Positions 31,632 through 40,940 of a stretch of DNA of 64,000 nucleotides are shown here, piece by piece. The position numbers were made by a program, and so were the translations under genes. The first letter of the stretch is position 1, and the number at the start of each line of letters is the position of its first letter. The stretch spans positions 3,348,001 to 3,412,000 of the forward strand of contig JAADJJ010000001.1 in the NCBI GenBank assembly GCA_010092695.1, written 5' to 3'. The stretch comes from Enterobacteriaceae bacterium 4M9. Lineage in GTDB: Bacteria > Pseudomonadota > Gammaproteobacteria > Enterobacterales > Enterobacteriaceae. The notes under the pieces are model-generated. The model ran no database searches. It was not told the DNA's origin and was given only the letters and a program-made list of their open reading frames with translations.

Positions 31632-32363
31632 ATGAAAAAAGTTCTTCTTGCCGCGCTGCTCGCCAGCCTGAGCCTTTCTGCCACCGCCGCACAGACTATC
31701 CGCTTCGCAACCGAAGCCTCTTATCCTCCGTTTGAGACCCTGGACGCCAGCAACAAGATTGTGGGCTTCGATGTGGATCTGGCAAACGCACTGTGTAAAG
31801 AGATTGATGCGACCTGTACCTTCAGCAACCAGTCTTTTGACAGCTTGATCCCAAGCCTGAAGTTCCGTCGTATTGACGCCGCAATGGCCGGTATGGACAT
31901 CACGCCTGAGCGTGAAAAGCAGGTACTGTTCACGAAACCGTACTACGACAACTCGGCGTTGTTCATCAGCATTGATGGCAAATACACCAGCATTGACCAA
32001 CTCAAGGGCAAAAAAGTTGGCGTGCAGAACGGCACCACGCACCAGAAGTTCATCACCGATAAGCATCCGGAAATTAACATTGTTTCCTACGACAGCTACC
32101 AGAACGCCCGCCTGGATCTGCAAAATGGCCGTATTGATGCCGTTTTCGGTGACACGGCAGTAGTGACCGAGTGGCTCAAAGCCAACGAGAAACTGGTGCC
32201 GGTGGGTGAGAAAGTGACTGACAAAGACTACTTCGGCACCGGACTTGGCATTGCTGTGCGCCAGGGTAACACCGAGCTTCAGCAGAAGTTCAACGACGCG
32301 CTGGACAAAGTAAAACAAAACGGCACCTACGAGGCCATCTACAACAAATGGTTCCAGAAGTAA
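31632..32363 (+). CDS. artI: Periplasmic arginine-binding-type protein ArtI
   Basis: A 243-residue periplasmic solute-binding protein of the SBP_bac_3 family (E. coli 243). I start at ATG 31632, giving the signal peptide MKKVLLAALLASLSLSATAA with cleavage after Ala20; upstream in-frame codons from 31611 are not part of it. The mature protein shows the family motif GFDVDLANALCKEI and a disulfide-forming Cys pair (ALCKE and ATCTFSN). Although named for arginine transport, E. coli ArtI has not been shown to bind arginine tightly; ArtJ is the arginine-specific protein. It lies between artP and artQ. Confidence 0.95.
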   Translation: MKKVLLAALLASLSLSATAAQTIRFATEASYPPFETLDASNKIVGFDVDLANALCKEIDATCTFSNQSFDSLIPSLKFRRIDAAMAGMDITPEREKQVLFTKPYYDNSALFISIDGKYTSIDQLKGKKVGVQNGTTHQKFITDKHPEINIVSYDSYQNARLDLQNGRIDAVFGDTAVVTEWLKANEKLVPVGEKVTDKDYFGTGLGIAVRQGNTELQQKFNDALDKVKQNGTYEAIYNKWFQK

Positions 32364-32371
32364 CTTCCTGA

Positions 32372-33088
32372 ATGAACGAATTATTTCCTCTGGCAAGCGC
32401 CACCGGGATAACCCTCGGCCTTGCGCTTTGCGCGCTCGTTATTGGTCTTGCACTGGCAATGCTGTTTGCCGTGTGGGAATCGGTAAAATGGCGTGCGGTG
32501 GCCTGGCCGGGTACGGCACTGGTCACACTCCTGCGCGGCCTGCCAGAAATTCTGGTGGTGCTGTTTATCTACTTCGGCTCCTCTCAGCTGCTGTTGCTGC
32601 TGTCTGACGGCTTTACGATTAACCTGGGTGTTGTGCAAATCCCGGTTCAGATACAGATTGATAACTTTGATGTCAGTCCGTTTTTGTGCGGCGTGATTGC
32701 GCTTTCGCTGCTGTATGCCGCCTACGCCTCACAAACGCTGCGTGGCGCGCTCAAAGCCGTGCCGCAGGGCCAGTGGGAATCCGGCCAGGCGCTGGGCATG
32801 AGCAAAAGCGCGATTTTCTTTCGCCTGGTGATGCCGCAGATGTGGCGTCACGCGCTACCAGGGCTTGGCAACCAGTGGCTGGTGCTGCTCAAAGACACCG
32901 CGCTGGTGTCACTGATTAGCGTTAACGACCTGATGCTGCAAACCAAAAGTATCGCTACCCGCACCCAGGAGCCGTTCACCTGGTACATTGTCGCGGCGGC
33001 GATTTATCTGGTTATCACGCTTATCAGTCAATACGTGCTGCGCTATATCGACCAGCGAGCCACGCGTTTTGAAAGGAGGCCCGGCTGA
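32372..33088 (+). CDS. artQ: Arginine ABC transporter permease ArtQ
   Basis: A 238-residue inner-membrane permease (E. coli 238) with about five transmembrane helices. The family EAA-type loop is [24 protein letters not shown], cited here by its core [18 protein letters not shown]. It forms the heteromeric channel with ArtM. It begins eight bases after artI and its stop overlaps the artM start by one base (TGATG), so the two permeases are translationally coupled at near-equal ratio. Confidence 0.96.
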   Translation: MNELFPLASATGITLGLALCALVIGLALAMLFAVWESVKWRAVAWPGTALVTLLRGLPEILVVLFIYFGSSQLLLLLSDGFTINLGVVQIPVQIQIDNFDVSPFLCGVIALSLLYAAYASQTLRGALKAVPQGQWESGQALGMSKSAIFFRLVMPQMWRHALPGLGNQWLVLLKDTALVSLISVNDLMLQTKSIATRTQEPFTWYIVAAAIYLVITLISQYVLRYIDQRATRFERRPG

Positions 33089-33756
33089 TGCTTGAGTATT
33101 TACCGGGGCTGATGAAAGGGCTGCACACCAGCCTGACGCTGACCGTAGCCTCTATTGCGGTTGCGCTGGTGCTGTCGCTGATTTTCACGGTTATCCTGAC
33201 GCTGAAAACGCCGGTGCTGTCTCTGGTGGTGCGCGCTTACATCACGCTGTTCACCGGCACGCCGTTGCTGGTGCAAATCTTCCTGATTTATTACGGGCCG
33301 GGCCAGTTCCCGTCGTTGCAGCACTATCCGTGGCTGTGGCATTTGCTGTCCGAGCCGTGGTTATGCGCACTGATAGCCCTGTCGCTCAACAGCGCCGCTT
33401 ACACAACGTTGCTGTTCCACGGTGCGGTTCGCGCTATTCCAGAAGGCCAGTGGCAGTCGTGTCAGGCACTGGGTATGCGCCGCAAGGATACGCTGGCTAT
33501 TTTGCTGCCTTATGCGCTCAAGCGCGCCCTCTCCTCCTACTCCAACGAAGTGGTGCTGGTGTTCAAGAGTACGTCTCTGGCCTACACGATTACGCTGATG
33601 GAAGTGATGGGCTACGGCCAGCTGCTGTATGGCCGTACCTATGATGTGATGGTGTTTGGTGCTGCCGGGCTGGTCTATCTGGTGGTCAACGGCCTGCTGA
33701 CGCTGTTGATGCGCCTGATTGAACGGCGCGCGCTGGCGTTTGAACGTCGCAATTAA
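33088..33756 (+). CDS. artM: Arginine ABC transporter permease ArtM
   Basis: A 222-residue inner-membrane permease (E. coli 222), partner of ArtQ. About five hydrophobic helices and the permease loop CQALGMRRKDTLAILLPYAL are present. An AGGAGG ribosome site lies within the artQ 3' end, supporting the overlapping start. It is the last gene of the artPIQM operon and is followed by a strong terminator; artJ beyond it has its own ArgR-controlled promoter. Confidence 0.96.
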   Translation: MLEYLPGLMKGLHTSLTLTVASIAVALVLSLIFTVILTLKTPVLSLVVRAYITLFTGTPLLVQIFLIYYGPGQFPSLQHYPWLWHLLSEPWLCALIALSLNSAAYTTLLFHGAVRAIPEGQWQSCQALGMRRKDTLAILLPYALKRALSSYSNEVVLVFKSTSLAYTITLMEVMGYGQLLYGRTYDVMVFGAAGLVYLVVNGLLTLLMRLIERRALAFERRN

Positions 33757-33762
33757 TCGCTA

Positions 33763-33786
33763 AGCGGGCTGTGGCCCGCTTTTTTT
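33763..33786 (+). terminator. Rho-independent terminator of artPIQM
   Basis: AGCGGGC (33763-33769) pairs with GCCCGCT (33774-33780) around TGTG and runs into TTTTTTT, just after the artM stop. Confidence 0.92.
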
Positions 33787-33794
33787 CGTCTGCA

Positions 33795-33833
33795 ATTCAA
33801 TATTTATGCTTAATATTTGAATGAAAATTCAAA
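33795..33833 (+). promoter_or_regulatory. Tandem ARG boxes of the artJ promoter
   Basis: TTTGAATGAAAATTCAAA (33816-33833) matches the 18-bp ARG box at all but one position. The preceding 18-mer (33795-33812) matches at 15 positions and is spaced by exactly 3 bp, the arrangement that a hexameric ArgR prefers. The pair predicts strong arginine repression of artJ. Confidence 0.85.
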
Positions 33834-33904
33834 TAATGGCATAGTGACTGACAAGCCGGTTTCCGGTCATTCACAAAATAATACTGACAGACGAGAACTG
33901 CACA

Positions 33905-34636
33905 ATGAAAAAATACCTTCTGGCCGCTGCCCTTGCTGCAGTCGCCTTCAACGCCAGCGCAGCAGAAAAAATTCGTTTCGCTTCCTCTGCCACTTACCCA
34001 CCTTTTGAATCTCTGGATGCAAACAACCAGATTGTCGGCTTTGACATGGATCTGGCAAAAGCGCTGTGTAAGCAGATGCAGGCAGAGTGCACCTTCACGA
34101 ATCAGGCGTTTGACAGCCTGATTCCGGCGCTGAAGTTCCGTAAATATGACGCGGTGATTTCAGGTATGGACATCACGCCGGAGCGCAGCAAACAGGTTAC
34201 GTTTACCAACCCGTACTACGCCAACTCGGCGTTAGTGGTTGCGAAAAAAGGTGCATACACCAGCTTTGATCAGCTTAAAGGCAAGCGCATCGGCATGGAA
34301 AACGGCACTACGCACCAGAAGTATTTGCAGGAAAAACACCCGGAAGTGAAAACGGTGGCTTACGACAGCTACCAGACCGCCATTATCGACCTGAAAAGTG
34401 GCCGTCTTGATGGCGTATTTGGCGACACCGCTGTAGTGAATGAGTGGCTGAAAACCAACCCTCAGTTGGGCCCAGCGACCGAGAAAGTAACCGATCCGCA
34501 GTACTTCGGTACCGGCCTTGGCATCGCGGTGCGCCCGGACAATAAAGCGCTGCTGGAAAAACTGAATAACGCGCTGGCGGCAATCAAAGCCGATGGCACG
34601 TATCAGAAAATCAGCGACCAGTGGTTCCCTGAATAA
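33905..34636 (+). CDS. artJ: Arginine-binding periplasmic protein ArtJ
   Basis: A 243-residue periplasmic binding protein (E. coli 243), paralogous to ArtI and specific for arginine in E. coli. The signal peptide MKKYLLAAALAAVAFNASAA is cleaved after Ala20. The mature part has GFDMDLAKALCKQMQAECTF with the conserved Cys pair and the hinge motif DGVFGDTAVVNEWL. It lies downstream of artPIQM as a separate unit, with its own tandem ARG boxes and terminator, so it can be adjusted independently of the permease. Confidence 0.97.
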   Translation: MKKYLLAAALAAVAFNASAAEKIRFASSATYPPFESLDANNQIVGFDMDLAKALCKQMQAECTFTNQAFDSLIPALKFRKYDAVISGMDITPERSKQVTFTNPYYANSALVVAKKGAYTSFDQLKGKRIGMENGTTHQKYLQEKHPEVKTVAYDSYQTAIIDLKSGRLDGVFGDTAVVNEWLKTNPQLGPATEKVTDPQYFGTGLGIAVRPDNKALLEKLNNALAAIKADGTYQKISDQWFPE

Positions 34637-34642
34637 ACAACG

Positions 34643-34670
34643 TCGGCGGCTATCAGCCGCCGAATTTTTT
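34643..34670 (+). terminator. Rho-independent terminator of artJ
   Basis: CGGCGGCT (34644-34651) pairs with AGCCGCCG (34655-34662) around ATC and is followed by AATTTTTT. Confidence 0.92.
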
Positions 34671-34713
34671 CACTGCCAGCGCCCTGAGCGCGTTCTGTGC
34701 AATCGGAACACGT

Positions 34714-35850
34714 CTACGCGTCTGCCCTTTCCAGCAGCATCAACACTTCGTAATGCGCGGTATGCGGGAACATATCGAAAAGCTGGCTGCGCACGATGCG
34801 GTATTGCGCCATCCGCCGCACATCCTGCGCCATGCTTTGCGCGTTGCAACTCGAATAGACAATCCAGCGCGGTGCCATATTGCTCAGATAATCGCACAAC
34901 GGCGCGCCAATGCCACGCCGGGGCGGATTCACTAAAACCAGATCCGGGATATCCTGCTGTGTAAGCGCGAATTGTGTCGAGTCCAGCGCCTGGAATGAGA
35001 GATTATCCGCAAGCCCCAGCACCTCGGCAGAGCGCTGGGCGCATTCAATAGCCTGCGGCGCAATTTCGATTCCGGTCAGTTTCATATCCGGCGTGACACA
35101 GTGCAACCCAAAGCCGCCCACGCCGCAAAACAGATCCCACATATGCGCCACCGGCAGCGCCCGCACCCAGTCTCGCGCGGTGGCGTACAGCGCTGCCGCC
35201 ACCTGTGGGTTGGTCTGGAAAAAGCTCTGCGGGCGAATCCACAGCGGCACATCGTTAAAGCGCTCGGCCAGCGCCTGCTGCTCCGTAAGCCAGATTTCCT
35301 GTTCACCTTCCATAATCGCCATGTGCACCGGCTGAATATTCACGCAGACCACCTTTAGCTGCGGCAACTGCGCCTGTAGCCACGGCAGCGCGGCGCGCAG
35401 TTGGGCAAGTTTAGCCTCTGAGCGCAGCACAAAGCGCAGCATCATGCAGCCATCCAGCTGGCTTTCAGTCAGGAGCACGTATTTCAATTCACCCCGGCGA
35501 CGCGCTACGTTATACGGCGTCAGCCCGGCGCGGGCGATAAACGGCTTCAGTTGTGCGAAAACGGGCGAAAAAGAGGCAGGATACAGCGGGCAGTCGGTGA
35601 GATCTTCAGGCGTGCCGTCGCGCTTAAGCATCCCGAGTAGCGGGCGTTCCACGCTGCCGCTGACGACCATTTTAGCTTTGTTGCGAAAACCTGACTCAGG
35701 ACCGCTAACCGGTGCACACCACTCGCTTACCGCCAGCCCGTCGAACAGGTGGTGCAGGTCGGCCATTTTGGCCGCCAACTGTTGTGACACCGGCTGCTCC
35801 AGCCACTGGCAGGAACGGCAGCGCCCGGCATTGTAGAGTGCGCATTGCAT
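34714..35850 (-). CDS. rlmC: 23S rRNA (uracil-747-C5)-methyltransferase RlmC
   Basis: A 378-residue enzyme (E. coli 375) that makes m5U747 in 23S rRNA. The N-terminal 4Fe-4S cluster ligands are Cys3, Cys11, Cys14 and a Cys in LTDCPLYP. The SAM-binding motif [12 protein letters not shown] and the catalytic nucleophile in [10 protein letters not shown] are present, as is the acidic NPPRRG. Unlike RlmD it lacks an N-terminal TRAM domain, as expected. It converges on artJ and follows ybjO on the same strand. Confidence 0.96.
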   Translation of the reverse strand: MQCALYNAGRCRSCQWLEQPVSQQLAAKMADLHHLFDGLAVSEWCAPVSGPESGFRNKAKMVVSGSVERPLLGMLKRDGTPEDLTDCPLYPASFSPVFAQLKPFIARAGLTPYNVARRRGELKYVLLTESQLDGCMMLRFVLRSEAKLAQLRAALPWLQAQLPQLKVVCVNIQPVHMAIMEGEQEIWLTEQQALAERFNDVPLWIRPQSFFQTNPQVAAALYATARDWVRALPVAHMWDLFCGVGGFGLHCVTPDMKLTGIEIAPQAIECAQRSAEVLGLADNLSFQALDSTQFALTQQDIPDLVLVNPPRRGIGAPLCDYLSNMAPRWIVYSSCNAQSMAQDVRRMAQYRIVRSQLFDMFPHTAHYEVLMLLERADA

Positions 35851-35899
35851 AAGTCAGAACCCCGAGAAAAAACGGCGCTGATTGTACCACCGCAGGCGC

Positions 35900-36367
35900 T
35901 CAGTGCACCCGGAAAAAAAGACGGCTACGAGGAGGAACAAATAACAGGAACAGCACCAGCATATCCGGCAGTTTTTTTGTCACCAGTGCCTCGAAGATTT
36001 CCCCCGGCGTTTCGCCAGCCATGCTGAACAACTCCGGGTATCCCCAGCCGAGCGACGCCGACATCAGGTAAATAGAAGAGATTATCTGGGTAATGAGGAA
36101 CAGCCAGCGCCCCCAGTTGCGCCCTTTCATAATCACAAAAGCACAGCGAAATTCAATGCACAACACCAGCAGACTACCGAGAAACACTAAGGTCAGCGCC
36201 CAGGTCTGAGCACTACGTTGAATAAGCTCACGTAACCCACGCACGCCCATCATGTCGAAAACCATAAAAAGATCGAGCCCCCGGGTCAGGATGATAGCCG
36301 TGGCGGCCACCATAACCAGTACCGGTGGATTGAGTTTTGCGTGAGACGGGGTTTGCTTGTTTAACAT
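35900..36367 (-). CDS. ybjO: Inner-membrane protein YbjO (DUF2593)
   Basis: A 155-residue membrane protein (E. coli YbjO 162), the product of a DUF2593 gene of unknown role. Four hydrophobic stretches are visible: VLVMVAATAIILTRGLDLF, WALTLVFLGSLLVLCIEF, WGRWLFLITQIISSIYLM and MLVLFLLFVP. It lies between potI and rlmC on the same strand and a hairpin separates it from potI, so it is probably transcribed from read-through or its own weak promoter. Confidence 0.88.
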   Translation of the reverse strand: MLNKQTPSHAKLNPPVLVMVAATAIILTRGLDLFMVFDMMGVRGLRELIQRSAQTWALTLVFLGSLLVLCIEFRCAFVIMKGRNWGRWLFLITQIISSIYLMSASLGWGYPELFSMAGETPGEIFEALVTKKLPDMLVLFLLFVPPRSRLFFRVH

Positions 36368-36390
36368 TTGCTGGCTTCAGGCTTCCTGCG

Positions 36391-36424
36391 AAACACCGGC
36401 ATCACCCTGATGGTGATGCCGGTG
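36391..36424 (-). terminator. Hairpin after potI
   Basis: A perfect 13-bp stem, CACCGGCATCACC (36394-36406) with GGTGATGCCGGTG (36412-36424), is followed on the minus strand by only TTT. It lies 25 bases past the potI stop and probably acts as terminator or 3' stabiliser of the potFGHI transcript. Confidence 0.65.
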
Positions 36425-36448
36425 CAATCATGGCAGATTTCAGCGCTT

Positions 36449-37294
36449 TCAGCCACGTCCGGCGCGCTGAATATCGCGCAACCGCTGCTTTTCTGCCCGC
36501 GACATCATCCACCATGCAATCAGGCCTACTACGCCCACAACTGCCAGAATCAGCGTCGCCAGCGCGTTAATCTCCGGGTTCACGCCCATACGCACGTTGG
36601 AGAACACCAGCATTGGCAGCGTGGTCGCTCCTGGCCCGGATACAAAGCTCGCAATAACCAGGTCATCCAGCGAAAGCGTAAACGCCAGCAGCCAGCCAGA
36701 GATAATCGCTGGCGCAATCATGGGCAGTGTGATGGTGAAAAATACCTTAAGCGGCGTCGCACCGAGATCCAGCGCGGCTTCTTCAATGGAGCGGTCAAGC
36801 TCTCGCAGGCGTGCGCTTATCACCACCGACACGTAGGCCATACAGAATGTTACGTGCGCCAGCCAGATGGTGAGCATACCGCGGTTAGCAGGCCAGCCAA
36901 ACGCATGCCCGAGTGCCACAAACAGCAGCAGCAGAGAAAGTCCGGTAATCACATCCGGCATCACCAGCGGTGCGGTGAGCATAAAGGCAAAACCTCGGCT
37001 GCCGCGAAAACGGCCAAAACGCACCATAATAACCGCAGCGATAGTGCCGAGGATCACCGCCATAGTCGCCGCACAGGCCGCAATACTCAGGCTTAAGCCT
37101 ACCGCGCTCATCATCTCGGTATCGCGAAACAGTTCACCGTACCAGCGTGTGGACCAGCCCGCCCAGACCGTCACCAGTTTTGAGCTATTAAAGGAGTACA
37201 CCACCAACATCAGCATCGGCGCATATAAAAAGGTGAATCCCAGTACCAGAATCAGGATACGCCACGGCGAGCGTACTACAGGCAGATTATTCAT
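36449..37294 (-). CDS. potI: Putrescine ABC transporter permease PotI
   Basis: A 281-residue inner-membrane permease (E. coli 281) with about six transmembrane helices. The permease EAA loop reads EEAALDLGATPLKVFFTITLP (core EAALDLGATPLKVFF). With PotH it forms the channel of the PotFGHI putrescine importer. Its start overlaps the potH stop by four bases, indicating coupling. Last gene of the operon. Confidence 0.97.
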   Translation of the reverse strand: MNNLPVVRSPWRILILVLGFTFLYAPMLMLVVYSFNSSKLVTVWAGWSTRWYGELFRDTEMMSAVGLSLSIAACAATMAVILGTIAAVIMVRFGRFRGSRGFAFMLTAPLVMPDVITGLSLLLLFVALGHAFGWPANRGMLTIWLAHVTFCMAYVSVVISARLRELDRSIEEAALDLGATPLKVFFTITLPMIAPAIISGWLLAFTLSLDDLVIASFVSGPGATTLPMLVFSNVRMGVNPEINALATLILAVVGVVGLIAWWMMSRAEKQRLRDIQRAGRG

Positions 37295-38232
37295 CCGTGT
37301 TCTCCCACGCTTTTGTTCTGGTGCTTATGGAACCAGAGAATTGGCACAATCAGGATAAGCAGCATCGTAATTGCCACCGCCGAGGCCACCGGCCAGTCGC
37401 GGTTGTTAAAGAACTCCTGCCACAGCACGCGACCAATCATAATGCTGTCTGGCCCGCCGAGCAGTTCCGGTATCACAAACTCCCCCACCGCCGGGATAAA
37501 CACCAGCATCGAGCCTGCAATAATCCCACCTTTCGTCAGCGGCACTATTACCTGGAAAAAGGTTTTGAGCGGTCTGGCACCGAGATCCTGTGCAGCTTCC
37601 ACTAGCGAGTAGTCAATACGCGTCAACGCGGTATAGATAGGCAGCACCATAAACGGCAGGTAGGCATAAACGATACCAATGTACACCGCCAGATTGGTGT
37701 GCAGGATGGTCAGCGGCTGGTCGATAACGCCAAGCCACAAGAGCACATTGTTCAGCACACCGTTTTCTTTAAGGATACCCATCCACGCGTAAACACGGAT
37801 AAGAAACGAGGTCCAGGACGGCAAAATCACCAGCAGCAGCAGGATGTTGCGCGTGCTGGCGCTACTGCGCGCCACCGCCCACGCCAGCGGATAGCCGAGC
37901 AGCAGGCAGCACAGCGTAGAGATACCCGCTACCTGGAGCGACTGTAGCCAGGCATCAAAATAGAGCGGATCGTCAGTCAGCTGTAAAAAGTTGCCCAGGT
38001 TCAGGGCAATCGACAGCTGGCCGTCGGCCCAGCTCATCAAATTGCTGTAGGGCGGAATAGCGCGCACCATTTCCGCAAGGCTGATTTTGAAAACAATCAG
38101 GAATGGCAAAAAGAACAGCAGAATCAGCCACAGGTACGGGAAGGCAATCACCAGCTTGCGCCCCTGAGACTGGCTCAGGCGCTGGAGCAGCGTTGGCTTC
38201 GGCGTTGTCGCGCGTTTGGAAATCTGGCTCAC
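37291..38232 (-). CDS. potH: Putrescine ABC transporter permease PotH
   Basis: A 313-residue inner-membrane permease (E. coli 317) with six predicted helices and the EAA loop VEAAQDLGARPLKTFFQVIV. An unusually long cytoplasmic N-terminus (MSQISKRATTPKPTLLQRLS) precedes the first helix, as in E. coli. It starts ten bases after the potG stop and overlaps potI. Confidence 0.97.
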   Translation of the reverse strand: MSQISKRATTPKPTLLQRLSQSQGRKLVIAFPYLWLILLFFLPFLIVFKISLAEMVRAIPPYSNLMSWADGQLSIALNLGNFLQLTDDPLYFDAWLQSLQVAGISTLCCLLLGYPLAWAVARSSASTRNILLLLVILPSWTSFLIRVYAWMGILKENGVLNNVLLWLGVIDQPLTILHTNLAVYIGIVYAYLPFMVLPIYTALTRIDYSLVEAAQDLGARPLKTFFQVIVPLTKGGIIAGSMLVFIPAVGEFVIPELLGGPDSIMIGRVLWQEFFNNRDWPVASAVAITMLLILIVPILWFHKHQNKSVGEHG

Positions 38233-38242
38233 AATCAGCCTC

Positions 38243-39376
38243 CTATACCATCAGTACAACGCAACTGTCAGCGTCCCAGCACAACTGCACTTCGTCGCCC
38301 CAGGTTGGCGTTCCTTTGCGGTAACGGTGTTCGTTTTGCAGCTGTGCGCTAATCACCAGGCCGCTTTTCAGGCGCACGTGATAAATAGAGAGATCGCCCA
38401 GGTAGGCAATATGCGTGACTTCCCCCACGGCGAAGTTGTAGCCGTCAGCCGGTGGGGCATCACACAGCATGATTTTTTCCGGGCGCAGCGCAACGCTGAC
38501 CGGCACGCCGTCTACCACTGCCGCATCGGCATCCACTTTAAGCGGGTGCGTCAGCAGCGGTGAATCAATCACCAGGCCGTCTTCAAGACGCTCTTTCAGG
38601 ATCCCTTCAAACACGTTTACCGAACCGATAAATTCTGCGCTGTAACGCGTAGTCGGGTGCTCGTAAATCTCTTCCGGTTCACCAATTTGCACAAACTTGC
38701 CACGGTTCATGATGGCAATACGCCCGGCCATGGTCATGGCTTCTTCCTGGTCGTGCGTCACCATCACACAGGTCACCCCCACGCGCTCAAGAATATCCAC
38801 CACCTCAAGCTGCATACGGTCGCGCAGTTTTTTATCCAGTGCGCCCATCGGTTCATCCAGCAGCAACAAGCGCGGGCGTTTTGCGAGGCTTCTTGCCAGC
38901 GCCACGCGCTGACGTTGGCCGCCGGAAAGCTGATGCGGCTTGCGCTTTGCGAACTCCTGCATGTGCACCAGCCCTAACATCTCTTCCACGCGCTGATTTA
39001 TCTCGGCGCGCGGCAATTTGTCCTGTTTAAGGCCAAAGGCGATATTTTGCTCCACCGTCATATGCGGGAACAGCGCGTAGGACTGGAACATCATATTGAT
39101 AGGTCGTTTATACGGTGGCACGTGCGCCATATCCACGCCGTCGAGCATAATCTGCCCGGCGCTTGGCTGTTCAAAACCCGCCAGCATACGCAACAGCGTT
39201 GACTTACCGCACCCGGAAGCCCCCAGCAGCGCGAAAATCTCGCCTTTATAAATAGTCAGGCTGACATCATCAACAGCGTGCTGGCCGTCAAACGATTTGG
39301 TCAGGTTGCGGATTTCCAGCAGTGGCGTCAGCGCCTTGCGGGATTTCGCCTGAGGATGGGGAATTGCGTCGTTCAC
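38243..39376 (-). CDS. potG: Putrescine ABC transporter ATP-binding protein PotG
   Basis: A 377-residue ATPase (E. coli 377). Walker A GASGCGKST, Q-loop MFQSYALFPH, signature LSGGQRQR, Walker B LLLLDEPMGALD and an H-loop THDQEE are intact. The C-terminal 120 residues form the regulatory TOBE domain typical of spermidine/putrescine ATPases. The start is GTG at 39376, as remembered for E. coli. A hairpin in the 110-base potF-potG gap may lower its expression relative to potF. Confidence 0.96.
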   Translation of the reverse strand: MNDAIPHPQAKSRKALTPLLEIRNLTKSFDGQHAVDDVSLTIYKGEIFALLGASGCGKSTLLRMLAGFEQPSAGQIMLDGVDMAHVPPYKRPINMMFQSYALFPHMTVEQNIAFGLKQDKLPRAEINQRVEEMLGLVHMQEFAKRKPHQLSGGQRQRVALARSLAKRPRLLLLDEPMGALDKKLRDRMQLEVVDILERVGVTCVMVTHDQEEAMTMAGRIAIMNRGKFVQIGEPEEIYEHPTTRYSAEFIGSVNVFEGILKERLEDGLVIDSPLLTHPLKVDADAAVVDGVPVSVALRPEKIMLCDAPPADGYNFAVGEVTHIAYLGDLSIYHVRLKSGLVISAQLQNEHRYRKGTPTWGDEVQLCWDADSCVVLMV

Positions 39377-39439
39377 TTCAGTGTGTTCTCCGGCTCAAAG
39401 CCAAAAACCTGTGCGCGGTACCCGCCGCACGAATGTAAA

Positions 39440-39467
39440 ACAGCCAGGGCAAACGCGCTGCCCCGGC
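39440..39467 (-). promoter_or_regulatory. Intercistronic hairpin between potF and potG
   Basis: On the minus strand GCCGGGGCA pairs with TGCCCTGGC (one G-U) around GCGCGTT, followed by TGTTTTAC. Such hairpins after binding-protein genes protect the upstream message and partly stop transcription, giving more binding protein than membrane parts. Confidence 0.65.
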
Positions 39468-39486
39468 CGCTATCTATATAAGAAAG

Positions 39487-40596
39487 TTATTTACCGCTTT
39501 TAACCCTGGTCCATGCGCGAGTGCGCACACGGTCAAGTTTAGGCTCCTGCACCTTAAGTGTGAACATTTTGGCGCGCACGTCTGCCGGCGGGTAGATGCC
39601 TGGATTATCACGCACCTGTGCATCCACAAGCTTCGTCGCCTCTTTGTTCGCATTGGCGTAGAACACGTGGTTGCTGATACTGGCAATGACTTGCGGGCGC
39701 AGCAGGTAGTTCAAAAACGCATAGGCTTCGTCTTTGTTTTTGGCATCGGCTGGCATCGCGAAGACATCAAAGAACGCCATCGCCCCTTCTTTTGGAATAG
39801 AGAAGGACACGTTCACGCCATTTTTCGCCTCTTTGGCGCGGTTAGACGCCTGCCAGACGTCGCCTGCCCAGCCAATCGCTACGCAGATATCACCGTTAGC
39901 CAGATCGTTAATGTACTGGGACGAGTGGAAATAGCGCACGTTCGGGCGCAGCTTCAACAGCAAGTCGGTTGCCGCACCGGTGTAATCGTCAGCTTTGTTG
40001 CTGTTTGGGTCTTTGCCCAGGTAGTTAAGCACGGTTGCAAAAATTTCTTCCGGCGCGTCGAGGAAGGCCACGCCGCAGGACTTGAGCTTCTCGAGGTTTT
40101 CAGGCTTGAGCACCAGATCCCAGCTATTTACCGGCGCATCTTTACCCAGTGCCGCTTTCACCTTATCCACGTTATAGCCGATTCCGGTGGTTGCCCACAT
40201 GTACGGCAGCGCGTATTTGTTGTCCGGGTCGTGCTGGGCCACCAGCTTAAGCAGCTCTGGGTCGAGGTTTTTCCAGCCAGGTAGTTTGCTTTTATCCAGC
40301 GGCTGGAACACACCGGCACCAAGCTGGCGTTCGAGGAAGCTTGCCGACGGCACCACTAGATCAAAACCGGTGCTGCCCGCCATCAGTTTACCTTCCAGCA
40401 CTTCGTTGGAATCAAAGACGTCGTACACCACTTTAATGCCAGTTTCTTTCGTGAAATTAGCCAGCGTATCCGGCGCGATATAGTCGGACCAGTTGTAAAT
40501 ATGCAGCGTTTTCTCCTGCGCCACAGCCGTGCCGCCTACCGCCATCAGAGCGCCCGCTACAGCGCCTGCTAACCATTTGTTTGCCCGAGAGACCAT
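39487..40596 (-). CDS. potF: Putrescine-binding periplasmic protein PotF
   Basis: A 369-residue periplasmic binding protein (E. coli 370). The signal peptide (about residues 1-26, ending GGTAVA before QEK) is followed by the polyamine-binding fold with HIYNWSDYIAPDTL, GFDLVVPSASFLERQL and WAGDVWQASNRA, regions that line the putrescine pocket in the E. coli protein. First gene of potFGHI. A 344 bp upstream region contains a 16-bp palindrome but no promoter that I can place with confidence. Confidence 0.97.
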   Translation of the reverse strand: MVSRANKWLAGAVAGALMAVGGTAVAQEKTLHIYNWSDYIAPDTLANFTKETGIKVVYDVFDSNEVLEGKLMAGSTGFDLVVPSASFLERQLGAGVFQPLDKSKLPGWKNLDPELLKLVAQHDPDNKYALPYMWATTGIGYNVDKVKAALGKDAPVNSWDLVLKPENLEKLKSCGVAFLDAPEEIFATVLNYLGKDPNSNKADDYTGAATDLLLKLRPNVRYFHSSQYINDLANGDICVAIGWAGDVWQASNRAKEAKNGVNVSFSIPKEGAMAFFDVFAMPADAKNKDEAYAFLNYLLRPQVIASISNHVFYANANKEATKLVDAQVRDNPGIYPPADVRAKMFTLKVQEPKLDRVRTRAWTRVKSGK

Positions 40597-40815
40597 TGGC
40601 GATTCCTTCTAAAAAGAGGACTAGAAAATTCGTGAATACACACTATGCAGTTTTTATGCACGGGTATTCACGTTGGCGCACAAACGTCGTTCACTACCTG
40701 AAGCAGCGGGGTTGCTTGCCGCACGGCAAGAATAGCCGCGTCGCGGGTTGTGGGCTACAGGGTGAATAAAAAAACATCTTTCGGGAGTTTTTTGTGGGAA
40801 TTATGCCGATAGCAG

Positions 40816-40831
40816 AAGCGCAATTGCGCTT
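40816..40831. repeat. 16-bp perfect palindrome upstream of potF
   Basis: AAGCGCAATTGCGCTT is self-complementary over its whole length. It lies about 220 bp upstream of potF, outside the ybjN terminator hairpin. It is not followed by T residues. It may be an operator for an unidentified dimeric regulator. Confidence 0.6.
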
Positions 40832-40875
40832 AAAGGCAGTGAAATATGTGGTGTTTTAGCACAAAAAGCAGCATA

Positions 40876-40910
40876 AGCTAAAATCAAACCGGACGCGTTG
40901 CGCGTCCGGT
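40876..40910 (-). terminator. Rho-independent terminator of ybjN
   Basis: ACCGGACGCG (40888-40897) pairs with CGCGTCCGGT (40901-40910) around TTG; on the minus strand it is followed by TTGATTTTAG, 30 bases past the ybjN stop. Confidence 0.8.
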
Positions 40911-40940
40911 AAATACGTGAGCAGGAACAGGAAGGCGCAA

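Larger units (their letters stand above)
40597..40940. other. 344 bp region upstream of potF
   Basis: No gene is present. It contains the potF promoter region, a small hairpin CTTGCC-GCAC-GGCAAG (40715-40730), a 16-bp perfect palindrome (40816-40831) and the ybjN terminator at the far end. I looked for a sigma-54 -24/-12 element and found none that was convincing. Confidence 0.5.

Noticed and set aside
31632..34636. artI and artJ as a recent local duplication.
   Set aside because: Both paralogues occur in the same order in E. coli and have distinct sequences and promoters, so the duplication is old.
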